Part shown: piece after piece, positions 1 through 8,056 of the stretch
How positions within the stretch are numbered: the stretch's first letter is position 1
Layout: each line of letters begins with the position of its first letter
Source of the DNA: Anaerolineales bacterium UBA4826
GTDB taxonomy: Bacteria; Chloroflexota; Anaerolineae; UBA4142
NCBI GenBank assembly: GCA_002400365.1
Contig: DHFK01000189.1
Location: forward strand, 1 to 21,895
DNA: 21,895 nucleotides
Direction of reading: 5' to 3'
Translations under genes and position numbers: made by a program
The notes under the pieces: model-generated
Databases searched by the model: none
Told to the model about the DNA's origin: nothing
What the model saw: only the letters and a program-made list of their open reading frames with translations

Positions 1-23
1 CAGAGGGGGTAGGGGGTGAGGAA

Positions 24-1358
24 CTACACCGTCAAATCTCTCCGGTCAATAATCCGCTTCGCCTTGCCCTCGCTGCGCTGGATGCCATGCGGCTCGACGA
101 CTTTGACTTTGGCGGTGATGCCAAGCGTCTCGTTCAAGTCGCTGTAAACCTTTTGTTCGGTCTGCTTGACCCAGTACTCGCCGCGCTTCCACAAATCGGG
201 CGATGCTTCCGCCCAGACTTCTAACTCGTCCAGGCGATCTTTCGGGCGGTCAATGATGATGAGGTAATGCGGTTCGAGGCCGTCCACCGCGAGCAAAACG
301 CTTTCGATGGACGACGGGAAGACGTTGACGCCGCGAATGATGAGCATGTCGTCGGTGCGCCCCTTGACCTTGCTCATGCGCGCCATCGTACGCCCGCACG
401 CGCATTTTTCGCGATTGAGGATCACGCGGTCGCGCGTGCGATAGCGCAGCAGCGGTTGGGCTTGACGCGTCAGCGAGGTAAAGACCAATTCGCCGACCTT
501 GCCTTCGCCCATCGGCTCGCCGGTATCCGGGTCAATGATCTCCGCCAGGAAATGATCTTCGGCAATGTGCAAGCCATCGTGATACGGACATTCGACCGAG
601 ACGCCGGGTCCGCCCATTTCGGTAAGCCCGTAGATGTCGAACGCTTCCAGATTCATCTTCGCCTGAACTTCTTCGCGCATCTCGTCGGTCCAGGGTTCTG
701 CGCCGAAGATCCCCGCGCGCACGTGCATGCGCGATCGGATGTCCACGTTCATCTCCGCGGCGGTTTCCGCCAGCACGAGCGCATACGACGGCGTGCAAGC
801 CAGAATCGTCGCGCCGAAATCCTCCATCAGCATGATCTGTCGTTTCGACAAGCCGCCGGAGACCGGCACCACGGTCGCGCCGATTCGTTCCGCGCCGAGA
901 TGAAAGCCCAAGCCGCCGGTGAACAGCCCATAGCCGTACGCGTTGTGCACCACGTCTTTCGACGTCGCGCCCGCGGCGGTGTACACGCGCGCCATCGTAT
1001 CCGCCCAAGCGTCGAGGTCGTGCGCGGTGTACGGTCCCACCGTCGGTTTGCCGGTCGTGCCGGACGAGGCGTGCAGGCGCACGACTTGCTCCATCGGCAC
1101 CGTCACCAGACCAAAGGGATAGTTGTCGCGCAAATCCTGCTTGGACGTGAACGGCAGTTTGTTCAGGTCTTGCAGCGATTTGATGTCCGCTGGCTTGACG
1201 CCGCGTTCGTCGAACGCCTTTTTGTAGAACGGCACCTTGTTGTAGACGAGTTCCGCCGTCTGCTGCAGCCGCTGGAGTTGGAGTTTTTCCAGATCCTGGC
1301 GCGGCATCGTCTCCGCTTCCTGGTTCCAGATCAGTGGTGTTTGCTTCACCTTTGCCAT
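24..1358 (-). CDS. paaK: Phenylacetate-CoA ligase, copy 1
   Basis: This 444-residue cytoplasmic AMP-forming ligase is expected to activate phenylacetate or a related arylacetate with ATP and CoA to the aryl-CoA thioester. The sequence shows the adenylate-forming P-loop SSGTTGKPT near residue 100, the acyl-adenylate motif [10 protein letters not shown] near 245, LLRYRTRD, the hinge region [17 protein letters not shown], and a C-terminal [12 protein letters not shown] with the expected catalytic-type lysine. Length matches the PaaK family (about 430-440). The ATG at 1356-1358 is preceded by a strong Shine-Dalgarno, AGGGAGGA. It is the last gene of the second iorA-iorB-paaK module, 137 bases after iorB1. 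The exact acid substrate (phenylacetate, indoleacetate, hydroxyphenylacetate) cannot be read from the sequence. A second, diverged copy lies at 9732-11006. Confidence 0.93.
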   Translation of the reverse strand: MAKVKQTPLIWNQEAETMPRQDLEKLQLQRLQQTAELVYNKVPFYKKAFDERGVKPADIKSLQDLNKLPFTSKQDLRDNYPFGLVTVPMEQVVRLHASSGTTGKPTVGPYTAHDLDAWADTMARVYTAAGATSKDVVHNAYGYGLFTGGLGFHLGAERIGATVVPVSGGLSKRQIMLMEDFGATILACTPSYALVLAETAAEMNVDIRSRMHVRAGIFGAEPWTDEMREEVQAKMNLEAFDIYGLTEMGGPGVSVECPYHDGLHIAEDHFLAEIIDPDTGEPMGEGKVGELVFTSLTRQAQPLLRYRTRDRVILNREKCACGRTMARMSKVKGRTDDMLIIRGVNVFPSSIESVLLAVDGLEPHYLIIIDRPKDRLDELEVWAEASPDLWKRGEYWVKQTEQKVYSDLNETLGITAKVKVVEPHGIQRSEGKAKRIIDRRDLTV

Positions 1359-1375
1359 GGTGTCCTCCCTTTCGG

Positions 1376-1495
1376 AATTTTAGATTTCAGATTTACGTTT
1401 TTATCCTTCGGCAGAGTTTATCCTGAGCGCGTTGAAGGATTCAGAACAGGCAGTTTCACGCATCACGTATCACGCCCTCAATCTGCAATCTGCAA
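1376..1495. repeat. Mixed stutter repeats between iorB1 and paaK1
   Basis: The 137-base gap holds ATTTTAGATTTCAGATTT-like words, a loose palindrome with ATCCTTC (1403-1409) opposite GAAGGAT (1434-1440) around TCCTGAGCGC, CACGCATCACG at 1457-1467 and an AATCTGCAATCTGCAATC stutter near 1479-1496 that reaches the iorB1 stop. No gene is visible. Confidence 0.65.
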
Positions 1496-2074
1496 TCACT
1501 TCCCCAGCCCCTTCCAAAATGCCCGTTTGTTTTCCTCCAGATATTTTCGCGGCACGCGCTTGACGATCACGTCGAGCCAGATTTCCGGGTCAACGTCGAG
1601 TTCGTGCGCGAGCGCGCCGAGCAGCACGGTGTTCGCCAGGTTCTTGTTTCCCAAGCCCTTGGCGATTTCCAAACCATCCGCGTAAACGATCTTGTCGGTG
1701 ACAGCGCGCAGCGATTTTTCGATCGTCTCGTCGCTTGGGTACACCGCATCGCCGATCGTTGCCGACATGGGCAGGATGCGCTGGCGATTGACGATGAGCG
1801 TGCCGCCCGGTTTCAAGTACTCGACCCAGCGCGTGCTCTCCATCAATTCAAACGCGAGCAGGTAATCAATTCTGCCTTTCTCGCCCAGCGGCGCGCCGAC
1901 GCGCGGTCCCCAGCGCACGTGCGATTCGACGACGCCGCCGCGCTGCGAAAAGCCGTGCACCTCGCTCTTCTTCGCGTCGAGTCCCAGTGCCATGCCCACT
2001 TCCGCCACAATATCACTCGCCGTCAGCACGCCCTGCCCGCCGACACCGGCGAGGAGAAAGTCTGTCTTGTTCAT
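1496..2074 (-). CDS. iorB: Indolepyruvate:ferredoxin oxidoreductase beta subunit, copy 1
   Basis: This 192-residue protein is the gamma-domain-type subunit of a two-subunit 2-oxoacid:ferredoxin oxidoreductase, which decarboxylates arylpyruvates to arylacetyl-CoA (or runs in reverse) and exchanges electrons with ferredoxin. Visible family marks are the N-terminal AGVGGQGVLTASDIVAE and the HGFSQRGGVVESHVRWG segment near residues 40-57. Length is normal for IorB. The ATG at 2072-2074 has GGAG six bases upstream. Its partner iorA1 lies upstream, but the two subunit genes are separated by an unrelated four-helix-bundle gene and repeat sequence. paaK1 follows downstream. It is clearly paralogous to the copy at 11070-11642. 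Preference among indole-, phenyl- and hydroxyphenylpyruvate is unknown. Confidence 0.92.
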   Translation of the reverse strand: MNKTDFLLAGVGGQGVLTASDIVAEVGMALGLDAKKSEVHGFSQRGGVVESHVRWGPRVGAPLGEKGRIDYLLAFELMESTRWVEYLKPGGTLIVNRQRILPMSATIGDAVYPSDETIEKSLRAVTDKIVYADGLEIAKGLGNKNLANTVLLGALAHELDVDPEIWLDVIVKRVPRKYLEENKRAFWKGLGK

Positions 2075-2089
2075 GTCAACTCCGTTCTG

Positions 2090-2128
2090 GATGTTGGATG
2101 TTGGAAAATGGATGTTAGAACTTGGATG
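2090..2128. repeat. GGATGTT stutter repeat, left flank of the four-helix-bundle gene
   Basis: Words of the type GGATGTT and GTTAGAACTT repeat here. GTTGGAAAATGGATGTT (2100-2116) matches, in inverted orientation, 15 of 17 bases of a word at 2505-2521 on the other side of the four-helix-bundle gene. Confidence 0.75.
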
Positions 2129-2494
2129 TTAGAACTTGCGCCAGTTTTGGATGAGCCTGTTGAGTTGTTTTGCGATAATCGTGTACTCTTCGACGAGTGG
2201 CTTGACTGGCTCCGCAGGCAGATACTTGAGCAGTACCGCTTGGTCAAGGTGTTCCGCCATTTCGTTTGCCGAACCCATCGAGATGCGCCAAAAAGATTCC
2301 GCTTTTACCGGCGTATCCTTGTGGCTGTATCCCTCAACGATGTTGTCCACAACTGACTTGGATGCCCGGCGCATTTGATCACCGAGGCCGAATCGCTCGT
2401 CGGCTGGAAGTTGCGGAATTAATTCGTGGACCGGCACCAAAAGTTTCTTGGCTCGTTGATACGCTTCGAGATCGCGATGACTTTTGATCGCCAT
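2129..2494 (-). CDS. Four-helix-bundle protein of the 23S rRNA intervening-sequence (S23) family
   Basis: This 121-residue soluble, helical protein carries the family pattern SHRDLEAYQRAKKLL at the N-terminus, then DQMRRASKSVVDNIVEGY and FWRISMGSANEMAEHLDQA. The family was named from proteins encoded in 23S rRNA intervening sequences and is related to Avd accessory proteins of diversity-generating retroelements; its cellular role is generally unknown. The ATG at 2492-2494 is chosen because GGAGGG lies just upstream and the family alignment begins there. The frame stays open 39 codons further upstream, but that part translates a low-complexity repeat (WKLEVG-like words) and is unlikely to be protein. 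The gene interrupts the iorA1-iorB1 pair and is bracketed on both sides by stutter repeats in inverted orientation, suggesting insertion. No reverse transcriptase or rRNA is nearby. Confidence 0.85.
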   Translation of the reverse strand: MAIKSHRDLEAYQRAKKLLVPVHELIPQLPADERFGLGDQMRRASKSVVDNIVEGYSHKDTPVKAESFWRISMGSANEMAEHLDQAVLLKYLPAEPVKPLVEEYTIIAKQLNRLIQNWRKF

Positions 2495-2550
2495 TCCACC
2501 CTCCAACTTCCATCTTCCAACTTCTAATTTCCATCCTCCAACTTCTAATT
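2495..2550. repeat. CCAACTTC stutter repeat, right flank of the four-helix-bundle gene
   Basis: About four degenerate copies of CCAACTTCCATC or CCAACTTCTAAT occupy the gap between the iorA1 stop and the four-helix-bundle start, and include the last iorA1 codon. AACTTCCATCTTCCAAC (2505-2521) is the inverted near-copy of 2100-2116. Confidence 0.8.
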
Positions 2551-4329
2551 CCCAACTCGGAAAATTGCATCGCGCGGGCACACTTGCAGACACACGTCGC
2601 AGCCGACGCACAGCAGGGAATCAATCACCGCTTTCGGTTTCTGCGTCTTGGCGTCCAACGCGCCTTTGAAAATCGCCGGGCAGCCGACGCGGAAACACAG
2701 ACTGCAACCGTTGCATTTCGCTTCGTCCACTTCGTCAATGAATTTCTCTGGATAGTCCGGCAGGAAGACACACGGACCTTTCGCGATGACGACCGACGGA
2801 CGATCCTTGATCGCCAGCGCCTTTTTGATCGTCGCCTCGACTTCGGGTTCCTCGAACGCGTTCATGACGAACACATCCCGCACGCCCATGCCGCGCACGA
2901 CCGCTTCGATGTCAATCTTTTGTCCCGGCGCGCCTTGCAGCGTCACGCCCGTCCCGGGATTTTGCTGCTGCCCGGTCATCGCCGTGATGTCGTTGTCGAG
3001 AATCAGCACCGTGCTCGCGCCGCGATTGTAAATGATGTTCGCCAGCCCCGGCATCCCGGCGTGGAAAAAGGTCGAGTCGCCGATCACCGCGACCCAGGGC
3101 TGCTTGTCCGTGTTCGCGCCCACCGCGTCCACACCTTGCGCGACGCCGAGCGACGCGCCCATGCAGCCGATCGTGTCCATCGCGCTGAACGGCGGCAGTA
3201 CGCCGATGGAATAACAACCGATGTCGCCGGCGACGCGCACCTTGAGTTTACGCAGCACGTAGAACGTCGAGCGATGCGGACAGCCGGGGCAGAGCGCGGG
3301 CGGACGCGCCGGCGGCGCTACAATCCCAGCCGGCGTTGCCACTGGCTCGGGCTGCGGCACGCCGAGTTTGCGCGCGCCGTCGCGCACAACCGCCAGCGAA
3401 AACTCGTTCGTCATCGGAAAATATTCCTTGCCGACGCACGAAATACCCAGCGCCTTGATCTCGTGTTCGTAGAACGGATCGAGTTCTTCGACGATGACGA
3501 GTTGCTCGACCTGGGACGCGAACTCGCGGATCAATTTCTCCGGCAGCGGGTAACTCATCCCGAGTTTCAGGAACGAATAACCCTCGAAAACTTCCCGCGC
3601 GTACTGATACGCGACGCTCGAAGCGATAATGCCAAGTTTCTTGTCGCCCCACTCGATGCGGTTGATGCTCGCGGTGTTCGCCCACTCGGCGATCTTTTGG
3701 GTACGCGCTTCAACCTGCGGATGCCGGCGGCGCGAGTGCGCCGGAATCATCGCGTACTTGGTCGGATCGGGCGTGAATCCTTTCAGCGGACGCGGCGCGT
3801 GCCCATTGCCTTCCGGCGCGTTCACCACCGATTTCGAGTGCGAAATGCGCGTCGTCGTTCGCACGATCACCGGCGTATCGAACTGCTCGCTCACGTCGTA
3901 CGCGGTCGCCATGAAATCCACGCACTCTTGCGAATCGGCTGGCTCGATGCACGGCACCTTGGCAAAGCGCGCGTAATGCCGATTGTCCTGCTCGTTCTGC
4001 GAACTCCACGCGCCGGGATCGTCCGCGCTGACGATGACGAGTCCGCCGTTGACGCCGGTGTAAGCGAGATAGAACAACGCCTCGCTCGCGACGTTCAGCC
4101 CGACGTGCTTCATCGAAGCCAGCGCGCGTGCGCCCGCATAGCACGCGCCCGCTGCCGCATCCAACGCGACTTTTTCGTTCGGCGCCCATTCCGCGCGCAC
4201 GCCTTCATACTTTGCGAGGTTCTCCAGAATCTCGGTGGACGGCGTCCCCGGATACGCGCTCGCATATCTCACGCCGGCAAGCTGCGCGCCGAGCGCGATC
4301 GCCTCGTTGCCGGAAAGTAGTTGCTTCAT
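2545..4329 (-). CDS. iorA: Indolepyruvate:ferredoxin oxidoreductase alpha subunit, copy 1
   Basis: This 594-residue thiamine-diphosphate enzyme is the catalytic subunit of arylpyruvate:ferredoxin oxidoreductase. Seen in order: an N-terminal pyrimidine-type domain with ASAYPGTPSTEIL, LCPGCPHRSTF near residue 346, the thiamine-diphosphate/Mg motif beginning GDSTFFHAGMPG near 417, and a C-terminal ferredoxin domain with CNGCSLCFRVGCP (near 539) and CVGCDVCLQVCP (near 574) for two [4Fe-4S] clusters. The first cluster motif is spaced CxxCxxCxxxxC, as usual in IorA. The ATG at 4327-4329 is preferred because AAGGAGAT lies seven bases upstream; an in-frame ATG 18 codons earlier only adds repeat-derived residues. 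The stop at 2545 falls inside a stutter repeat. It leads the second ior-paaK module. Confidence 0.94.
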   Translation of the reverse strand: MKQLLSGNEAIALGAQLAGVRYASAYPGTPSTEILENLAKYEGVRAEWAPNEKVALDAAAGACYAGARALASMKHVGLNVASEALFYLAYTGVNGGLVIVSADDPGAWSSQNEQDNRHYARFAKVPCIEPADSQECVDFMATAYDVSEQFDTPVIVRTTTRISHSKSVVNAPEGNGHAPRPLKGFTPDPTKYAMIPAHSRRRHPQVEARTQKIAEWANTASINRIEWGDKKLGIIASSVAYQYAREVFEGYSFLKLGMSYPLPEKLIREFASQVEQLVIVEELDPFYEHEIKALGISCVGKEYFPMTNEFSLAVVRDGARKLGVPQPEPVATPAGIVAPPARPPALCPGCPHRSTFYVLRKLKVRVAGDIGCYSIGVLPPFSAMDTIGCMGASLGVAQGVDAVGANTDKQPWVAVIGDSTFFHAGMPGLANIIYNRGASTVLILDNDITAMTGQQQNPGTGVTLQGAPGQKIDIEAVVRGMGVRDVFVMNAFEEPEVEATIKKALAIKDRPSVVIAKGPCVFLPDYPEKFIDEVDEAKCNGCSLCFRVGCPAIFKGALDAKTQKPKAVIDSLLCVGCDVCLQVCPRDAIFRVGN

Positions 4330-4340
4330 ACGCTGATCTC

Positions 4341-4403
4341 CTTGCCGTGATGCGTAAAACGTGAAACGTAAATCACGCATCACGCATCACGTTTTACGTT
4401 TTA
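4341..4403. repeat. ACGTTTTACG / CACGCATCACG inverted stutter repeat between livF and iorA1
   Basis: CGTGATGCGT (4346-4355) pairs perfectly with ACGCATCACG (4376-4385), and AAAACGT words on the left face ACGTTTT words on the right. The 17-base word at 4381-4397 recurs exactly at 11667-11683. The livF stop lies inside this repeat. Confidence 0.8.
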
Positions 4404-5216
4404 CGCTTTATTCCTCTGCCGCGTCGGACACACCACGCACGTTTCGATGGAACTATCCGTCAGACAAGCATACCCACCCGCTTCGATCCGGCAGCGCGCC
4501 AGTTGCAGGCGATTGCCCTTGCCGAGGTACGCCTTTTGCACGCCCTCGTCCGCCATCAATTCCTTCGCCGTGCCTTCGAGCACGATGCGTCCAGTTTCTA
4601 AAACGTATCCTCGATCCGCGACCTGGAGCGCGGCTTTGGCGTTCTGCTCGACCAAGAGAATCGTCGTGCCGCGCGCACACAGGTCAACAATGATGCGCAT
4701 AATCTCCCGTACTATCAGTGGCGCCAAGCCCACCGACGGCTCGTCCAGCATCAACAACTTGGGCCGGCTCATCATGCCGCGCGCGATCGCGAGCATCTGC
4801 TGTTCGCCGCCGGACAAGGTGCCCCCGGCTTGCTTCTGCCGCTCTTTCAAAATGGGAAACAGTTCAAACACCGCGTCAAGATCCTGGCGCACCGCTTTGT
4901 CCCGTCGGTGGTACGCGCCCAACAGCAAATTATCGCTGACGCTCAGCCCCGAAAAGACCTGACGACGTTCGGGTACGTGACTGATGCCAAGTTGCACGAT
5001 TGCTTCGGCGGCGAAATGCGAAATCGGTTTATCGTCGAACAGCACTTGACCGTGTTTGGGAGAGAGGACGCCGCAAATCGTATTGAGCAGCGTCGTCTTG
5101 CCCGCGCCATTTGCGCCAATCAACGCGACGATTTCGCCGGGATTAACTTTCAGGTTGACCCATTCAAGCGCGCGAATTTGTCCATAGTACGTGCTGATAT
5201 CACTGAGTTGCAACAT
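4401..5216 (-). CDS. livF: Liv-type ABC transporter ATP-binding protein LivF, with C-terminal extension
   Basis: This 271-residue cytoplasmic ATPase energises a branched-chain-amino-acid-type (HAAT) importer together with LivG. It has Walker A GANGAGKTT near residue 36, signature LSGGEQQMLAIARGMM and Walker B LLMLDEPSVGLAP. The ATG at 5214-5216 has GGAGGA upstream and overlaps the end of livG by 17 bases, implying translational coupling; the upstream in-frame ATG lies well inside livG. The normal LivF fold ends near residue 234. Here it is followed by about 37 extra residues with four cysteines (LARCRIEAGGYAC, then ETCVVC), and the stop sits inside a junction repeat. That tail may be a real metal-binding or redox extension, or read-through into former non-coding sequence. 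Confidence 0.9.
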   Translation of the reverse strand: MLQLSDISTYYGQIRALEWVNLKVNPGEIVALIGANGAGKTTLLNTICGVLSPKHGQVLFDDKPISHFAAEAIVQLGISHVPERRQVFSGLSVSDNLLLGAYHRRDKAVRQDLDAVFELFPILKERQKQAGGTLSGGEQQMLAIARGMMSRPKLLMLDEPSVGLAPLIVREIMRIIVDLCARGTTILLVEQNAKAALQVADRGYVLETGRIVLEGTAKELMADEGVQKAYLGKGNRLQLARCRIEAGGYACLTDSSIETCVVCPTRQRNKA

Positions 5217-6009
5217 ACGCTTCCTCCGGGTGCAAGCCCACCGACGCTTCTTCACCCAGGTACGCCGCGATTACGCGTGGGTTCCGCTGTACCTGCAGCG
5301 GCGTGCCTTCCGCGATTTTTTGCCCATAGTCCAACACCATCACGCGGTCTGCAATGCCCATCACCAATTCCATATTATGTTCGACCAGGATCACCGTCAT
5401 GCCATCGTCGCGCAACCGGCGCACCAAATCGTCTAGTTCCTCGACCTCTTTGCGCGTCAAGCCCGCGCCCGGCTCATCGAGCAACAGCAACTGCGGCTCA
5501 ATCGCCATCGCGCGCGCGACCTCGACCAGGCGCTGCTGTCCGAACGATAGACTGCCGACCAACTGGTGCGCGCGTCCCTCCAAGCCGACCATCGCCAGAC
5601 GCTTGAGGGCTTGCTCACGAATCACGCGTTCTTCCCGGTGCGCGGTGGGCAAGCGCAGCGCGGCTGCCATCAAGCCGTAGCGACTCTTCGTGTGGCGTCC
5701 CACCATCACGTTTTCCAGCACCGTCATATTGTCGAACAGGCGCAAATTCTGAAACGTGCGCGCCAAGCCCATCGCCGCGCGTTCGTGCGGGTTCGCCCGG
5801 GCCAGCCGATGTCCCCGGAACCGCAGTTCGCCGCCGGTCGTGGGATAGACGCCCGAAATCAAATTGAACAGCGTCGTCTTCCCCGCGCCGTTGGGACCGA
5901 TGATTGCGAAAATCTCGCCGCGCGCGACGTTGAACGAAACCTTGTGCACCGCGACGACACCGCCGAATTCTTTACGCAGACCGCTCGCTTCCAGAATAGT
6001 ATCAGTCAT
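5200..6009 (-). CDS. livG: Liv-type ABC transporter ATP-binding protein LivG
   Basis: This 269-residue ATPase is the second nucleotide-binding subunit of the HAAT-type importer. It contains Walker A GPNGAGKTTLFNLISG near residue 38, signature LSFGQQRLVEVARAMA, Walker B LLLLDEPGAGLT, the H-loop ILVEHNMELVMGIADRV, and the LivG-typical C-terminus with PRVIAAYLGEE. Length agrees with LivG (about 255-270). The ATG at 6007-6009 has GAGGAA directly upstream. It begins 25 bases after livM and its end overlaps the start of livF, so the permease and ATPase genes form one transcription unit. The family transports hydrophobic amino acids, amides and, in many anaerobes, aromatic or short-chain acids; the context here favours aromatic compounds, as an inference. 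Confidence 0.94.
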   Translation of the reverse strand: MTDTILEASGLRKEFGGVVAVHKVSFNVARGEIFAIIGPNGAGKTTLFNLISGVYPTTGGELRFRGHRLARANPHERAAMGLARTFQNLRLFDNMTVLENVMVGRHTKSRYGLMAAALRLPTAHREERVIREQALKRLAMVGLEGRAHQLVGSLSFGQQRLVEVARAMAIEPQLLLLDEPGAGLTRKEVEELDDLVRRLRDDGMTVILVEHNMELVMGIADRVMVLDYGQKIAEGTPLQVQRNPRVIAAYLGEEASVGLHPEEAYVATQ

Positions 6010-6034
6010 GGCTTCCTCGGGCTAACCGACCGTC

Positions 6035-7066
6035 TCACTCCGCCCCCATCGTCTCCGCCGACTTTTTGATTTCCTTGAGCGCCTCCCGCCCCGCACGCCA
6101 GCGGCGATAGCGCAGCATCACGCCGGTCGTCACGCCCTCCGGCAAAAAGATCATCACGAGAATCAGGATCACTCCGAACGCGATAATCTCCTGCTCGCCG
6201 GACGCGCCGCGCAACAAATGCGGCAAGGTATTGCGCAGAAATTCCGCCAGGAGCGTAACGGTCGCCGCGCCAAAGATCGCGCCCCACACACTCGCCAAGC
6301 CGCCAATCGCCACCATCACCACCAGTTCGATGGAGAAACTGATATGGTACACCGAAGGACTGATGATGCCCAGCCAGAAAGCGTACAAACTGCCGGCGAT
6401 GCTGGCGTACACCGCGCTGAGAACAAACACCTGGACTTTGTAATGCGCGGTATTCACTCCCATCGTCTCGGCGGCGATTTCGCTCCCGTGCACCGCGCGC
6501 AGCGCGCGCCCGACGCGCGAATTGACGATGTTGAGCGAAAGCATCAGTACCAATAACGCCACGAACCACGCGAAATAGTACATCTCCAAATCGGTTCGCA
6601 GGACCAACCCCCCCAGCGAGAATTTGGGAATGCCGCGGAACCCATCGGGACCGCCGGTCCAGGCGGTTTCTTGAATGACAATCAGTTCGAAAATGACATT
6701 CAGCCCCAGCGTCACCATCGCGAGATAATTCCCGCGCAGGCGGAGCATTGGAATGCCGATGATGTAGGCGAGCACGGCGGTGATCAGCGCGGCAATCGCC
6801 ATCCCAGCCAGCGGCGGCCAGCCGGCACGGACGGTGAGCCAGGCGGTGATATAGCCGCCCATACCATAGAACACCGCTTGCCCCAGCGAAATCTGCCCGG
6901 CGTACCCCATCAGCAGCGAAAGCCCTACCGTGAGGATGGTGTAGAGCGCGACCAGGATCAGGATGCTGACCTGATAGTTGTTCGCCAGAAACGCCGGGAG
7001 AATCGCGAGGAGACCCGCGACGACGATAAAAGCAATCGCATTGGTCCGACCAGCGAGTCGTTTCAT
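6035..7066 (-). CDS. livM: Liv-type ABC transporter permease LivM
   Basis: This 343-residue polytopic inner-membrane permease is predominantly hydrophobic, with about eight to ten membrane segments. LivM-family features include SLLMGYAGQISLGQAVFYGMGGY near residues 50-72 (the conserved GQISLGxAxF region), GLNVIFELIVIQ and GGLASVWGAIFGAA towards the C-terminus. It pairs with LivH to form the translocation path for substrate delivered by the lipoprotein encoded upstream. The ATG at 7064-7066 starts six bases after the livH stop, and its Shine-Dalgarno is weak (GGATG), so coupling to livH translation is likely. Length is in the usual range for LivM without the long N-terminal extension of enterobacterial forms. 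Confidence 0.93.
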   Translation of the reverse strand: MKRLAGRTNAIAFIVVAGLLAILPAFLANNYQVSILILVALYTILTVGLSLLMGYAGQISLGQAVFYGMGGYITAWLTVRAGWPPLAGMAIAALITAVLAYIIGIPMLRLRGNYLAMVTLGLNVIFELIVIQETAWTGGPDGFRGIPKFSLGGLVLRTDLEMYYFAWFVALLVLMLSLNIVNSRVGRALRAVHGSEIAAETMGVNTAHYKVQVFVLSAVYASIAGSLYAFWLGIISPSVYHISFSIELVVMVAIGGLASVWGAIFGAATVTLLAEFLRNTLPHLLRGASGEQEIIAFGVILILVMIFLPEGVTTGVMLRYRRWRAGREALKEIKKSAETMGAE

Positions 7067-7072
7067 TTTTGC

Positions 7073-8002
7073 TTACATCCCCACTTCTTCGAATTGCGAT
7101 TGACCTTTTCTCACCCCAACACTCATTCGGACGAACAGGATCGCAAATAGCACGATAAAGGCAATCGCGTCCTTGTAGCCGGACGAAATGAAACCCGCGC
7201 CGACCGTCTCGAAGATTCCCAGCAGCAATCCGCCGACGACCGCGCCGGTCGCGCTGTTCATCCCGCCCATAATCGCGGCGACGAATCCCTTGAGACTCAG
7301 AAAGGTGCCCGAATCGTAACCCATAAAGGTCGAAGGGGTAATCACGATGCCCGCCATCGCGCCAATCGCCGCGCTCAGCACGAACGACAAAAGTGCCATG
7401 CGATTCGCGTCAATCCCCATCAGCCGCGCCGCCAGGCGATTGATCGCGCACGCGCGCAGCGCCTTGCCGAGCATCGTCCGCTCGAAAAAGAGATAGAGCG
7501 CGAGCAGAATGACCGCGGTGACGCCAATGACCCAGAGATTCTGCCGCGTCAAAATCGCGCCGTGTATCTCCAGCGGTCCGCCGCGCGTAAACACCGGCAG
7601 TCCATACGGGTCGGCTGCCCACGCGATCAGCGCGAGCCCCTGGAAAGCAAAGTGCGCGCCAATCGTGATGATGATGAGCGAGACGATGGACGCGCCTTTC
7701 GCCGGGCGAATCGCGAGGAAATAGAGCACCGCGCCGATCAGACTGACGATCAACACGCTCAGCACGATCCCCAGCGGCAGCGGCAGATCGAAATCGGCGA
7801 CGAAGACGCGGTTGAAAATGGGCGTGCGCGTCGTCAACGTCACCGCGACCAACGCGCCCAGCATCGCGAAATCTCCCTGCGCGAAATTGACGATGCCGGT
7901 CACGTTATGGATGACGACAAACCCCAGCGCGATCAGCGCATAGATGCTGCCCACCGTCACGCCGGTAAAGAGGTATTGAAGTAACTGGCTTTCTAACGCC
8001 AT
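7073..8002 (-). CDS. livH: Liv-type ABC transporter permease LivH
   Basis: This 309-residue integral membrane protein is the second permease of the importer. The characteristic family region VTGIVNFAQGDFAMLGA lies near residues 34-50, followed by alternating hydrophobic helices and the GFVAAIMGGMNSATGAVVGG segment near 235. Length fits LivH (about 290-310). The ATG at 8000-8002 has GGGAG about ten bases upstream. A perfect 14-base inverted repeat lies between the lipoprotein gene and this start. Such a position can stabilise the upstream binding-protein message relative to the permease message; that role is inferred here. Confidence 0.94.
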   Translation of the reverse strand: MALESQLLQYLFTGVTVGSIYALIALGFVVIHNVTGIVNFAQGDFAMLGALVAVTLTTRTPIFNRVFVADFDLPLPLGIVLSVLIVSLIGAVLYFLAIRPAKGASIVSLIIITIGAHFAFQGLALIAWAADPYGLPVFTRGGPLEIHGAILTRQNLWVIGVTAVILLALYLFFERTMLGKALRACAINRLAARLMGIDANRMALLSFVLSAAIGAMAGIVITPSTFMGYDSGTFLSLKGFVAAIMGGMNSATGAVVGGLLLGIFETVGAGFISSGYKDAIAFIVLFAILFVRMSVGVRKGQSQFEEVGM

Positions 8003-8016
8003 GCGCTAAATCTCCC

Positions 8017-8045
8017 TGTAGGGGCGAGGTCACCTCGCCCCTACA
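8017..8045. repeat. Perfect 14-bp inverted repeat between livK and livH
   Basis: Arms at 8017-8030 (TGTAGGGGCGAGGT) and 8032-8045 pair perfectly around one base. No T-run follows on the minus strand, so it is not a standard intrinsic terminator. It may act as a message-stabilising or processing hairpin between the binding-protein and permease genes, or be one copy of a dispersed palindromic repeat. Confidence 0.85.
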
Positions 8046-8056
8046 ACACCCACCGC

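Noticed and set aside
1403..1440. Protein-binding operator in the loose palindrome around TCCTGAGCGC
   Set aside because: It resembles a widespread dispersed palindrome and is imperfect; there is no regulator gene nearby to support an operator.
267..1685. Long open frame on the plus strand opposite paaK1, with similar ones opposite both iorA genes
   Set aside because: These are antisense shadows of GC-rich coding sequence; they are Arg/His/Ala-rich with no family motifs, while the minus-strand frames carry clear domains.
2100..2521. CRISPR-like array in the repeated words around the four-helix-bundle gene and at 4341-4403
   Set aside because: Units are 7-12 bases, degenerate and without regular spacers, so they are stutter repeats and not CRISPR.
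2129..2550. Diversity-generating retroelement suggested by the Avd-related four-helix-bundle protein
   Set aside because: No reverse transcriptase, template repeat or variable repeat is visible; the protein alone is common outside such elements.
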